Under the pieces are notes generated by a model. That model was not told the origin of the DNA and ran no database searches. It saw only the letters and a list, made by a program, of their open reading frames with translations. From assembly GCA_033398695.1 (NCBI GenBank), contig CM065804.1:12757001-12821000 (forward strand): a stretch of 64,000 nt of DNA, written 5' to 3'. Position 1 is the first letter of the stretch; every line of letters begins with the position of its first letter. This document shows, one piece after another, positions 45,817-57,928 of this stretch. The stretch comes from Orobanche coerulescens (taxonomy: Eukaryota; Streptophyta; Magnoliopsida; Lamiales; Orobanchaceae). The position numbers and the translations under genes were made by a program.

Positions 45817-46118
45817 GTTAGCGTACCGTTTGGTTTTACCTCGTCGCCGAGTCATGTACATAGCGTATTTCACGTTTCCCGATTGAGGAAATGCGTTAGG
45901 ACCCGTCCCACATTATTGACTTTGGGGACGTGGAGATCGAGAAGGATGTTACGTTTGAAGAGAGGCCCGTCAGAATTTTGGAACGTCGTGACAAACAGTT
46001 AAGGCATAAAACCATTCCTTTGGTTAAGGTGCAATGGTCGAGGCACGGAGTAGAAGAAGCGACGTGGGAGCTAGAGGAGGATATGCGTTCGAGATACCCT
46101 GAGCTTTTTGATTCTTAA
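45817..46118 (+). pseudogene. Frameshifted C-terminal chromodomain-like part of pol
   Basis: Beyond the stop at 45814-45816, homologous sequence continues in other frames ([11 protein letters not shown]; then from 45930 EIEKDVTFEERPVRILERRD and VEEATWELEEDMRSRYPELF). The last motif fits the chromodomain-like tail of Tekay integrases, thought to steer insertion to particular chromatin. A small indel near 45810 and another near 45890 separate it from the main frame, so the copy would make an integrase without its tail. Confidence 0.8.
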
Positions 46119-46138
46119 GTTTCGGGACGAAACTTTAT

Positions 46139-48199
46139 TTTAGAGGGGGAGAATGTAATATCCGTAATTTTTCCATTTTTAGCAGTTTTCATTTTTGGTG
46201 TATGTCTATTTTTATCGACTCGCTTGTAACCGTTTCGACATTTTGAATCTATTTTGTTCTTGGAGTTTTTCCATTTGGACGAGTTTTGATGATGTTTTCA
46301 CGTAATTTCATTTTATGACATGTTTTGCCGTATGAACGTTCGATTCTTGTAAAACTCGTTCGTTTTCGTTGTTTCTTGGTTTGTACAAGTTCGTATGGTT
46401 GAGTTGGTCATATGGAGACTTTCGGTTTGTAAATCCGACGTCGTTTCATGATTTTCGGGCACTTGGGCCATTTTTGTAATTTCCTAATAGTTTAGGGAAT
46501 CTCGTTTTCGTTGTCGCATTACGGACCCTTCGGTGGTCGGAATTGTATTTTTCTTTCAGAGCTTAGCTCCTTCGTCTTGTATGCTTTGCGTCTATGTTCC
46601 TGGATTCTGGTTCCGTCGTGCGTTTCGTGTTTTATACCCTCGACAGCAGCTTATTGCTGATGTGACATCGGCCGATCTTTGGCTGGTGTAGGTAGCGCAC
46701 GCTACCTGTTGCCTTGCGTGCGCTATCAAGAAGCGATTAGCGACGCTAACCCCCTATTGTTAGCGTACGCTAACGAATGGTGGCGATAGCCAGCATCTTA
46801 TCCACGGCCCCGTTAGCGCACGCTACATATGGCAGTTAGCGTGCGCTAACTTCACAGTATATAAGCCCAGCGGGCAGTTTTCAGAGCAGCAGTTTTATTC
46901 TTTTCCCTTCGTTTCTTCGACGTGCGACCTCAGAGGCGATTTCCATCGGTCCTGATCGGAGTTCTCTTCATATTCCATCACCGTAGAGTCGTGCTAACAT
47001 ATTATCATCAGCATAATCGTCATCCATCATCCGAAATCAAGGTATTTTCGTCTAGAACCCTAACTCGTTAAATTTGGGGGGTTTTCCAGGTTTTACTAAT
47101 TCGACTCGAATTATTCCAGTATGTGACGATATTCTTCACCGATTGTGATTATTGAATGATTCCAAATCCAATTTCCTTGATTTCAATCCGCGAATTATCA
47201 ATACGGGGAGATTTTGCGTAAACCCTCACCCGTATCAATTGATCGTCCATTGTCGTATTATGTAACCAGGGTTATGGGTGTATTCCAATAGAGTATTGTG
47301 GTCCGTTGGGACTGAACTGTGTTGATCCTTCGTTTAGGGACCATCGCTTTCCACCCGGACCGTTCGTAGTCGCGTTTCACTTCCGTTTCTTCAAGAATGT
47401 CTCAAAGGCAAGTACTTTACATTTGTTTACATGTTCTAGTATTTGAATTATGGCTGTATCGTGGTTGTTGTGGATGGTTATGTGTATGTTCACCTAGGGA
47501 TGGTCCGACGGGGCCTCTAGGGATACGTATTGCCGTGAGTGTGCGTATCGTGAACTGTGGTTAGCCACCCAGGGATGTCCGACGGGGCTCTGCGGGGTAC
47601 GGTGGCCGTGAGTCTCGTGCCAACGGTTAACTTTGAATTATGATTTGTTGGAGATAATGTGTTTTGTGTTTGTACATCATAAATATTCATGAATATAAAA
47701 TGTTTTCTAAAACGACTTTTTGGCGCATATATTCATCTGATTAGAATATAGTTCAAATGGATTGTACTTGCACTAGCAGTTGTCGCTAACCCCTTAAATG
47801 GGGGAAATACTTTTTGTATTTCAGGTATTGATCGTGGGGACAAACGAGCACTCGGACCGTATGAGGATGATGGGCAAGCATGATATTGTCCAGTATTTGA
47901 TTTTCGATGTTATGTCTGTCGGTTACTATTGATGTCTGATTTTGGGATTTATGTATTATAAAATTTGTTTAAGTACTCGAGTACTTCCTGTTTGAAATTG
48001 TTAATGTTGTGTTCCCGTTTCGGGAAATGGATTTGATGTCAGATTTTAATTGTCGGTTTGTAGTCTTTTATTTGAGTTGCCGTTTTATTAATGATAGTTT
48101 GTCGTTGTCGAATGTCTTGTTGGTATGTTAGCCTGGTGGATTCCACAGTGTGGGGTCCACGGCGCTGTAATATGCCCTGAACGTCTTGGGGGTGTTACA
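46139..48199 (+). repeat. Polypurine tract and 3' LTR of element D
   Basis: The tract TTTTAGAGGGGGAGAA (46138-46153) precedes TGTAATATCCG at 46154. The LTR (2046 bases) ends GGTGTTACA at 48199. U3 holds palindromes such as GTTAGCGTACGCTAAC, GTTAGCGCACGCTAC and GTTAGCGTGCGCTAAC (46690-46850), directly before TATATAAG (46858-46865). Confidence 0.93.
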
Positions 48200-48239
48200 G
48201 GCCCGGCCCGCGGGCCTGAACCTATTTTGCCAGGTCTAA
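48200..48239. mobile_element. Right end of a GC-rich hAT-like MITE
   Basis: GGCCCGGCCCGCGGGCC leads to GCCAGGTCTAA. Its complement, TTAGACCTGGC, resembles the MITE start at 25063 (TTAGAGATGGC). The two may be halves of one element split by the gypsy nest, but no shared target duplication was found. Confidence 0.4.
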
Positions 48240-48309
48240 TTTTAATCATCTTTCCGACGCGTGATACGTAGTGGCGCGGTATTTTCGGTGCTAGGAATTT
48301 TGCGAAAGC

Positions 48310-48601
48310 TTCGACTATTTGGATTTTGTTCATAATCAATATTGAATCAAAGATATTTAAGGTATGATTTCTGAATCCATTCTTTGAATTATTTTAGTCA
48401 TATATATGATGCTTAACTGATCTTGTTCAGCGGTTCAGTTTATTTATTGGATCAATTTTATTATTCCGCTGCGCCTTCGATTTTAGGCTCTGAATCCCAA
48501 CAAGCGAGCCTATTTATGAAAGGTTTTAGTCAAAACAAGGGTGTTGATTTTGAAGAGATCTTCTTACCAGTGGTGAAGATGTCCTAAATCATAGTTGTTC
48601 T
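48310..48601 (+). mobile_element. Old copia element, left half (LTR end-like and RT fragment)
   Basis: 48310-48500 resembles the 3' part of a copia LTR (TTATTCCGCTGCGCC, ending TGAATCCCAACA). It is followed by an RT piece reading KGFSQNKGVDFEEIFLPVVK and a stop at 48583-48585. The frame is interrupted at 48602 by the complete copia element E and resumes after 57933. Confidence 0.65.
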
Positions 48602-50507
48602 TTTTGGGATTCGATGATAAAAATCGAATAACGCAGCGGAAAATAAACCGGTCCAACCGGATAAAACCAAACTCCAAAACGGATCGATCAAGCATCGTAT
48701 AAACGAATATAAAATTGATGAAGATAAATTAAGAGATCATTACCCTCGTCGACCTTTGATAATATCTTCTTTATTCCGAGTACGAACACGAATCCAATCG
48801 AACGAGCTTTTGGAAATTCCCGAGCACCGAAAGCACCGTGCCTCTACGTATCACGCGTCGGAAGATGACCGGAAAATATTTCTATCAATTTATACTCCAA
48901 GTATACAGCTAGAAATTGATAGAATTAGCTTATATATATTTTTATAAATACTCTAAGTATTTTATAAAAATTGTTTTCTCTCAAAATACACTTAGAAAAT
49001 AAGTGTATAAATATAGAAACAATTTCTCTCCTTTCTCACTCAACTCGCGGCTGAATCAAAGTGCTTAGAATAGAGGTGGAAACTCTGTATAAATACAAAG
49101 CATAACACACTCATCATCTCAATCATTAAGATATAATTAATTCATTAAATAAATTAATTAAAACCCCACATAATATAAAATATCTTCTAAAGACAAAATA
49201 GATAATTCATCACCATGATGAAGTGAGTGGGGCGGCTATGATGATATTTTAGGTGTTGGTCCATTTTGGTCCGTGAAACGGACCCTCGTGTATCTAATCC
49301 GAATGATAAATCTTGGTACGTCAAAATATTAATACAATTAATTAATTCAATTAATTAATTATATTAAAATAAATTCTCTAAGAAATTATATGAATAAATT
49401 ATTTACCCAATAATTTATTTAATTCACGAGACCAATTTAATTTATCTAATAAATTAAATTAGACATCCAATGTCCAATTTTAACCAAGAGAGAATAAGCT
49501 AAATATAATCCGTCGTCAATTCCTGTACCGCGACTCTGTAGGTTCGTCTTAGTTAGCATTGGGAGGATCCAATGAGTGTAAGCACCACTTAGCTAGTCTC
49601 GAGGCCCACACCGTAGCCTAACTGAGAATGAATGATAGGATCATTCCAAAACCATTATGTCGTGAATACCGTATACGTATAAACCCTTCAATCATATGTC
49701 CCGGTCAAGTATTGGGTCACGGTAAAGTCAAACCCTACTGTAACTTGACTCTATGCTTTCTGTTAATGCAAATTGAGATCATCGAGCTCTCGTGTATCAA
49801 ATACAACTAGCTCTAAATGCTTTGGCCAAAGACTTATAATCTCATTTGCCATTAACCGCATAGGACATTTACCTGCTCACTTACAGGAGAAAGAATTCTA
49901 TCTTGGTATTCAGTAGAGACTGCTACTTGCCCACTAAGTTGCATTTTGAGGTTGACCCCACATACCGGCGATTGGATTGAACTACTCTAATGACTAACTT
50001 AATGTCACAAGCACATCCCCTACTGAAACCTCAAGTCAAAGGTCCACGTATACCTATCACAACCTTTCGCTCCAGTCATTGACAATCCCTGAGTGATTTC
50101 CATGTGACCGAATCGAGTTGAGTTGTGTTCGAGTATACTAATCCCATTAGCATACCTATAACGTGTGCTCCCACTAACTGTTAGTGAAGACAGGCACTCT
50201 ATATGTCAAAGTACACGTTATACAAGTCTTGTCTAAACTTACTGCCCAGTTAAGTTTTATCGACTTGCGAACTAGTTAAGTATTCGAGCTCTAAACACTT
50301 CTAGTGCCTATCTCCTTATCTCCATCAGTAGTAGAATGTTCGCTCTCAAATGCAAGGACTATTATTCTATATACCAAATCACAATGCCAGTGATATACAA
50401 TAATATAGAAATAATAGTTGCCTTATTAAATATAATATTCATAATTACAATACAATTGATCTTACTCTCTCATCCTCTGCGTGGCATTCGAGGGCATATT
50501 CCTAACA
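48602..50507 (-). repeat. 3' LTR of element E
   Basis: It matches 56018-57928 throughout. The outer end has mutated from TGTTGGG to TTTTGGG. On the plus strand it ends CCTAACA at 50507. Confidence 0.92.
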
Positions 50508-50539
50508 ATCTCCTACTTGCACTCAATGCCACAAACTAT

Positions 50540-51512
50540 GATATCTAATACCCATACTCTCTAGATGTCTCTCTAAGACCTTCTGATATAGTGGCTTGTT
50601 AAGTGGATCAGCAACGTTATTTGCTGTGTCTACTCTCTGCAGTATAACATTCCCATCCCGAACCATTTATCTAACAAAATGATATTTTCTCGCAATATGT
50701 TTGGTGTTGTGGTGAGCCCTAGGCTCCTTAGCCTGTGCAACAGCTCCGTCGTTGTCACAAAACAGTCTCACGGGCTTCTCTGCGTTAGTAACCACTTGAA
50801 GTTACTCAGTGAAATTCTTTATCCAAAAAGCTTCTTTAGCAGCCTCCGTGGCTGCCTGATATTCGGCTTGACATGTAGAGATAGCAGTCGAACTTTGCTT
50901 GGCACTTCTCCAACAAACTGCCCCACCATTCAGAGTAAAGATATACCCTGATGTGGACATCTGAGCATCCATGTCCCCAGAAAAATATGAGTCTGTATAA
51001 CCCATCACTCTTAGTTGTCCACCGCCGTATGTAAGAACCAAGTCTTTAGTCCTCCTTAGGTACTTAAGAATGTTCTTTACAGCAGTCCAATGTTCCTACC
51101 CTGGATTTGACTGAAACCGACTTACTACGCTCACAGCATAGGCAATGTCCAGTCTAGTGCAAATCATAGCATACATGAGGCTACCTACTGCCGAAGCATA
51201 GGGCACCTTACTCATTTCCTTTCTGTCTTCCTCACTTTTAGGAAACATCTCTAAGGAAAGTTTTGCACCATGTTGCATAGAAAGGAACCCTCTTTTAGAA
51301 TCTTCCATCCTAAATCGCTTCAGGATCTTTTCTATATAGAGGGCTTGGGAAAGACCTAACATTCTTTTTGCTCTATCTCGGTAGAGACGAATACCCAGAA
51401 TATAGGTAGCTTCTCCCAAGTCTTTCATTGAGAACTCTTTAAAAAGCCAAGCTTTCACAGAACTGAGCATTCCTACGTCGTTCCCTATAAGTAGAATGTC
51501 ATCTACATATAG
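50540..51512 (-). pseudogene. Copia element E: RT second half and RNase H
   Basis: Minus-strand reading gives the RT active site LYVDDILL (about 51510-51488), then SVKAWLFKEFSMKDLGEATY and ILGIRLYRDRAKRMLGLSQ (from 51470). After a break comes RNase H with GYTDSYFSGDMDAQMSTSGY and STCQAEYQAATEAAKEA (51041-50802). Stops lie at 51512-51514 and about 51100. The motifs are well preserved between the breaks. Confidence 0.88.
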
Positions 51513-51514
51513 TA

Positions 51515-52123
51515 TTAAGAACGCAATTTTGCTCCCACTAACCTTCTTGTAAATACAGGCTCCTCTTCATTTTGGACAAAATCAAACTCTTTGACTGTCT
51601 CGTTGAAACGAAGATTCCAACTCCGTGAAGCTTGCTTCAGTCCATAAATGGCACGCTGAAGTTTGCATACTTTATGAATATTGGTTTGAGATATGAATCC
51701 CTTAGGTTGTTCCATGTAAATCTCCTCCTCGAGGAATCCATTTAGGAATGCCGTTTTCACATCCATTTGCCATATTTCATAATCTAAATGGGCTGCTATG
51801 GCAAGCATCATGCGAATAGACTTAATCATAGCTACAGGCCAGAAGGTCTCGAAGTAATCGATTCCTTCTCTTTGGGAATAACCCTTTGCCACAAGCCTGG
51901 CCTTATAGGTATCAACCTTGCCATCTCCATCAGTCTTTCTTTTATAGATCCATTTGTTTCCAATAGGCATTATGCCTTTAGGACGATCTACTAAAGTCCA
52001 GACCTGATTAGCATGCATTGAGTCTATCTCAGCTTCCATAGCTTCTTGCCACTTGGTGGAGTCAACGTCTACCATCGCTTGGTCGTATGTAGAAGGATCA
52101 TTCTCTTGACTACTTTCTGTCAT
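51515..52123 (-). pseudogene. Copia element E: RT first half
   Basis: A 202-residue open frame reads WQEAMEAEIDSMHANQVWTL, then YKARLVAKGYSQREGIDYFE, QMDVKTAFLNGFLEEEIYME and QRAIYGLKQASRSW. These are the standard copia RT blocks that precede the YVDD site. It ends one codon block before the active site because of a stop at 51512-51514. Confidence 0.9.
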
Positions 52124-53560
52124 CTCATGGACACCCAGTTCCTCTTAATGCAGATAGCCATACCTCTCAGGTAATTGAGAAATTCTACTAGACTTGCGAG
52201 GTTGTGTTTGTATTTCAAAAGGTTGGGTTCTAATATCTTACATAGGTGTCTCATTTGGTTTTTCTTTTATTTCTTCCGAAGAAATATTTCTACCTATCCC
52301 TCCTTCCTGAATAAACTGATCTTCCAGGAAGTGTGCTTGTATAGCAATGATGATCCTATGATCTTCGTGCATGTAGAATAGATATCCCATGGAATCCCCT
52401 GGATATCCTATGAAACGACCTTTCACAGACCTAGTTTCCAATTTCTCTACTTTAGTCTTCTTGACATAAGCAGGGCATCCCCAAATCCTAATGTGATTAA
52501 GACTTGGTTTCCTACCTCTCCACATCTGATGGGGAGTCTTAGGAACGGATTTGGAAGGACATCTGTTCAAGATATGCACAGCAGTAAGGAGCGCGTAACC
52601 CCACAGATAAATCGGTAGATCAGTATAGTTAAGTATGGAGCGAACCATGTCCAACAAGGTTGGGTTCCTTCTTTCTGATACACCATTTAATTGTGGAGTA
52701 GCTGGAGGAGTGAATTGTGACACTATTCCTAGTTCTTTTAAGAACTCATCAAATTCGGTACTCATGTACTCACCACCCCAGTCTGACCGAAGAGTCTTAA
52801 CACGGTTACCTGTTTCATTTTCAACTAGGGCTTTAAATTCCTTGAATTTATCAAAAGCTTCAGACTTATGTTTTATTAACTACACGAATCCATATCTGGT
52901 ATGGTCATCAGTGAATGTAATGAAATACTGAAAGCCATCTCGTGCCACTTCAAAAGGGCCACATACGTCGGTATGGATCATTCCAAGTTTTTCAGCAGCT
53001 CTTTCAAAAGTCCCTGCGAAGGGTAACTTAGTCATTTTGCCTTGAAGGCAAGATTCACAAGTTGGATAGGGATCTGATCCCAATAGACCCGTAAGCCCAT
53101 CTTTCTCCATTTTATGAACCTTGGTCTGACCGATATGACCAAGTCTAAGATGCCACTTAAGTGCTTGGTTCGTTTCATCCCTACCAGGCTTCCTAGTTAT
53201 AGTGTTCATAGTTGTTTTATTCTTTAGATTTAAATGGTATAAACCATTTAATAATGTAGCAGTACCAATCAATTTATTTCTAAAATAAATATGACAGAAC
53301 CGATCTCCAATAAAGAAGTGAAATCCCTTTCGGTCCATGACCGGAATTGATACAATATTTTTGTGCCCCTTGGGCAAAACAAGTACATCATCTAAAGTAA
53401 GAATAAAACCATATTCTAAATTCAACATAAGGGATCCGATATCAGAAGCCTCGACACTATGCCCACTTCCGACGGTGACCATCACCTCCCCTGAATCCAA
53501 CTTCCTACTTCATTCCAGATCCTGATTCATTGTACAAATGTGAGAACTCGCACCGGAATC
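52124..53560 (-). pseudogene. Copia element E: protease end and integrase
   Basis: The protease motif LDSGASSHIC is near 53575-53545. Integrase has the zinc region (WHLRLGHIGQTKVH, then CESCLQGK) and core residues in MIHTDVCGPF, LRSDWGGEYM and NGVSERRNPTL. All three acidic positions are present. In-frame stops occur near 53515, 52878 and 52237. The linker to RT (RKSSRISQLPERYGYLH) is at about 52190. Confidence 0.88.
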
Positions 53561-53665
53561 AAGTATCCAAGAAGTAGAATATACAGTTACAGAACAATTT
53601 GTTTCTAAAACTAGTAGTTCCGTACCTGAAGGCGCATTACGGTCAAGCTTTGTACAGTACCTCTT

Positions 53666-54457
53666 CTAGTGGCCTAGCTCACCGAAGTTGAGGCATACAT
53701 CCATTTTCTTGGCCCCCTTGCTCTTTTGAACCATTGGGGCCTTGCCCTTTCCCTTGTCGATCTTGGCTATTGGACCTAACTGCTTCTTGTTCTTTTTCTT
53801 CTTATTCTTGGACTTCCAAGTCCCAGAAGAAATCACAAGTGCAGCTTCCTTTCCCTTTGTCTTCATCTGAGACTGGGCAGTTGTCAGTTTGTTCATTAGC
53901 CCAGCTAAGTTACATGCAATCTCATTGCAGTTGAAGTTCATGACAAATTGTGAAAAGGAGTCAGGAAGTGACTGCAGTATAAGGTAAGTTTGGAGAAATG
54001 CATGCATCTGAAAATCAAGAGCTTCCAATCTCTCAATCATCGAGATCATCTTGAGGACATGGTCCCCAACCCTCTCTCCTTCCTTCATCATGGTGCCGAA
54101 TAATTGCTTCGATATCTCATATCTAGCACTTCGGCTATGTTCTCCATAGAACTCAGCCAGGTGCGATAAGATGGCTCTCGAAGACGTCATCTTTTCATGG
54201 GCACGTTGAAGCTCATTGGTCATTGAGCCTAACATGTACCCTCACACTCTTATGTCGTCTTTTACCCATTTCTCATGGGCATCGGCATCTTCCTGATTGG
54301 CTCGGGTTCTTGCAAGAGCCGCTGGGATGTCCGCCTCCAAGACGTATCCCAGCATTTCCATAGTTAGGACAATCCTCAAGTTCCGAAGCCAGTCCACATA
54401 GTTCGGACCAGTCAGGACGTTCTTTTTAAGTAGTATAGCGAGTGGGTTCATTGTCAT
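53666..54457 (-). pseudogene. Copia element E: gag
   Basis: It starts at 54457 (MTMNPLAILLKKNVLTGPNY) and continues with WLRNLRIVLTMEMLGYVLE. A single TGA at 54242-54244 interrupts the frame, which then runs to 53666 through SRSARYEISKQLFGTMMKEG, a lysine-rich segment and a zinc knuckle. The knuckle reads CLNFGELGH, with the second cysteine replaced, followed by a stop before KRYC. The interruptions are few, so this gag decayed recently. Confidence 0.9.
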
Positions 54458-56017
54458 GTTGAGAGTTTTGTTAACTGCAGAGAATAATTTAAGATTCGTT
54501 AGTGATTATTTAATTATGATCCGAGTAAAGAATTTAAGGACTTTCTTTATTCATAACTCGTCTTCCACTATTTTATCGGCATTTACACACTCCCATGTTA
54601 AATCCGGAAGTCTTGGGTGACTTCATAGTGGTGATCGATTTCTTTACAAAGTTTAATAGGGGGCAACCCATACGGTTTCTATTCTATTATTCTTTATAAA
54701 GTGGTGTCTAATACCAACCCATCCAATGGATGATTCGATCTTCTTTTACCCCTAGTTCACTTGCCCTCAACCCATTCGGTTTCTATGGCTCGCTGAACTA
54801 TCTAAGTTTAAACCGTCAACTCCTATTAGTCTGACAATTGAATCTTACCCGGCAACCCATACGGTTTATAGGGGTTTGATTTGTCACAACCAAAGGCATC
54901 TAATGCACTCTAGGAATTTATCAACTTTCCCCAAATATATTACCCCGACATACTCGGAAGAATAATATTCCGGTTTAGATTTCAATTTTCCATGAGTTTG
55001 ACGGAGGGTAGGAAACCTCGTAACTTTTATAACTTAGTGTTTGTAAGTGGGAGTATTAACGCGATTATATGTTACACTTTGCACATTAATCCGTTTATAA
55101 GCGCGGTTTGTCGGTTTATTTGTTTGTCATACAATATGAAAACATACACAACCTAAAACTAACAACATGCAGTTCATGGACCGTTCCTAGAACAAAAACA
55201 TCGTAATCTAATTACATGTCTTCTGTCTTGAATCTTTGTCTACTCGAGTGGATCTTCCTCCGGTCTTCGTCATTACATATAAATTTTACATTTGAAAAAT
55301 TGCATCCTATACAAATTTTCTAGTAAAATAAATAGGCTCAAAATGGCTTTTCAACCCAATCGAACAAAACAAACGATTCAAAACTAGGTACATGAACTAC
55401 ATCCCCATTCAAAATTAATGCAATAATTATATTAAAATAAATGACAATAATGATTAATCTAAAATTGATCTAATCAACAAAAATTAATCCAACAATTAGA
55501 ATTAATCCAATTAATTCACTTAACCGTTAATTTTAATTAGCTCCAGACAAAATAAATATTTCATTAAATTAATTCCTTTAAAATAAAATTACCATAATTA
55601 TATTTTAGTCAAATTAAATCCAATTTAATTTGCGGAAAATTAATTTACCGAACGAAATATAAAAACGGAGTCGGAAAACACAAGGCTCGGGCCAAGCCGC
55701 GGCCATCAGGATCGCCATTGACCAATGACCCGGCCCGGACCAGCCCGACCATTTTGCCGGGTTGACGATTTTCGGATCATTTTTTTCGTCCCGAATCCAA
55801 AAAAAATATTTTTTTAATTTTTATATTACACAATTAAATCAATTTTTCAAAAAAAAAAAGATTTATATTGTAACATAAAATCATGAAAAATAATTTTTAG
55901 ATGAACAATTAAATATCAACAATTAATACAATTATGATTCTAAATCATAAAAAATAAACAAGCATTCCAAATGCAAATATCGAATATACGATCGCATAGA
56001 CCTCGCTCTGATACCAC
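54458..56017 (-). other. Leader of element E with repeated motif and primer site
   Basis: This 1.5-kb leader between primer site and gag has no open frame with recognised motifs. GGCAACCCATACGGTTT occurs at about 54662 and 54852, and the variant CTCAACCCATTCGGTTTC at about 54764. The primer site is the complement of 56005-56016. The role of the repeats (packaging or regulation) is unknown. Confidence 0.6.
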
Positions 56018-57928
56018 TGTTGGGATTCGGTGATAAAAATCAAATAACGCAGTGGAAAATAAATCGGTCCAAACGGATAAAACCAAACTCCAAAACGGAT
56101 CGATCAAGCATCGTATAAACGAATATAAAATTGACGAAGATAAATTAAGAGATCATTACCCTCGTCGACCTTTGATAATATCTTCTTAATTCCGAGCACA
56201 AACACGAATCCAATCGAACGAGCTTTTGGAAATTCCCGAGCACCGAAAGCACCGTGCCTCTACGTATCACGCATCGGAAGATGATCGGAAAATATTTCTA
56301 TCAATTTATACTCCAAGTATACGGCTAGAAATTGATAGAATTACCTTATATATATTTTTATAAATACTCTAAGTATTTTATAAAAATTATTTTCTCTCAA
56401 AATACACTTAGAAAATAAGTGTATAAATATAGAAACAATTTCTCTCCTTTCTCACTCAACTCACGGCTGAATCAAAGTGCTTAGAATGGAGGTGGAAACT
56501 ATGTAAGATAAATACAAAGCATAACACACTCATCATCTCAATCATTAAGATATAATTAATTCATTAAATATAAATTAATTAAAACTCCACATAATATAAA
56601 GTGTCTTCTAAAGACAAAATAGATAATTCATCACCATGATGAAGTGAGTGGGGCGGCTATGATGAGATTTTAGGTGTTGGTCCATTTTGGTCCGTGAAAC
56701 GGACCCTCGTGTATCTAATCCGAATGATAAATCTTGGTACATCACAATATTAATACAATTAATTAATCCAATTAATTAATTATATTAAAAATAAATTCTC
56801 TAAGAAATTATATGAATAAATTATTTATCTAATAATTTATTTAATTCACAAGACCAATTTAATTTATCCAATAAATTAAATTAGACATCCAATGTCCAAT
56901 TTTAACTAAGAGAGAATAAGCTAAATATAATCCGTCGTCAATTCCTGTGCCGCGACTCTGTAAGTTCGTCTTAGTTAGCATTGGGAGGATCCAATGAGTG
57001 TTAGTACCACTTAGCCAGTCTCGTGGCCCACACCGTAACCTAACTGAGAACAAATGATAGGATCATTCCAAAACCATTATGTCGTGAATACCGTCTACGT
57101 ATAAATCCTTCAATCATATGTCCCAGTCAAGTATTAGGGTCACGGTAAAGTCAAACCCTACTGTAACTTGACTCTATGCTTTCTGTTAATGCAAACTGAG
57201 ATCATCGAGCTCTCGTGTATCAAATACAACTAGCTCTAAATGCTTTGGCCAAAGACGTATAATCTCATTTGCCATTAACCGCATAGGACATTTACTTGCT
57301 CACTTACAGGAGAAAGAATTCTATCTTGGTATTCAGTAGAGACTGCTACTTGCCCACTAAGTTGTATTTTGAGGTTGACCCCACATACCGGCGATTGGAT
57401 TGAACTACTCTAATGACTAAATTAATGTCACAAGCACATCTCCTACTGAAACCTCAAGTCAAAGGTCCACGTATACCTATCGCAACCTTTCGATCCAGTC
57501 ATTGACAATCCCTGAGTGATTTCCATGTGACCGAATCGAGTTGAGTCGTGTTCGAGTATACTAATCCCGTTAGCATACCTATAACGTGTGCTCTCACTAA
57601 CTGTTAGTGAAGACAGGCACTCTACATGTCAAAGTACACGTTATACAAGTCCTGTCTAAACTTCGCTTGATTAAGTTTTATCGACTTGCGAACTAGTTAA
57701 GCATTCGAGCTCTAAACACTTCTAGTGCCTATCTCCTTATCTCCATAAGGAGTAGAATGTTCGCTCTCAAATGCAAGGACTATTATTCTATATACCAAAT
57801 CACAATGCCAGTGATATACAATAATATAGAAATAATAATTGCCTTATTAAATATAATATTCATAATTACAATACAATTGCTCTCACTCTCTCATCCTCTG
57901 AGTGGCATTCGAGGGCATATTCCTAACA
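56018..57928 (-). repeat. 5' LTR of element E
   Basis: It begins TGTTGGGATTCGG at 56018 next to the primer site and ends CCTAACA at 57928. A TATA-type stretch (complement of TATATATTTTTATAAATA near 56346-56364) lies within. Differences from the other LTR are scattered single bases and small indels. Confidence 0.92.

Larger units (their letters stand above)
39255..48199 (+). mobile_element. Tekay-like gypsy element with near-intact gag-pol (element D)
   Basis: The element has 2-kb LTRs (39255-41203, 46154-48199), a perfect primer site, one long gag-pol frame and a polypurine tract. The 5' LTR lacks about the first 100 bases, so no target duplication can be checked on that side. The C-terminal part of pol resembles a chromodomain, placing it among chromoviruses, probably the Tekay/Del clade. 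The LTRs are closely similar, suggesting a fairly recent insertion. It is the best-preserved coding element in the window. Confidence 0.9.
48602..57928 (-). mobile_element. Complete Ty1/copia retrotransposon (element E), nested
   Basis: LTRs of 1906 bases (48602-50507) and 1911 bases (56018-57928) are nearly identical, and the element is flanked by GTTCT (48597-48601 and 57929-57933). The primer site TGGTATCAGAGC is the complement of 56005-56016, and a polypurine stretch (complement of 50508-50525) borders the other LTR. Gag, protease, integrase, RT and RNase H appear in copia order on the minus strand, each with stops or frame breaks. The insertion split the RT of an older copia element. The high LTR similarity contrasts with the disrupted genes, so it may have been mobilised by another copy's proteins. 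Confidence 0.93.
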
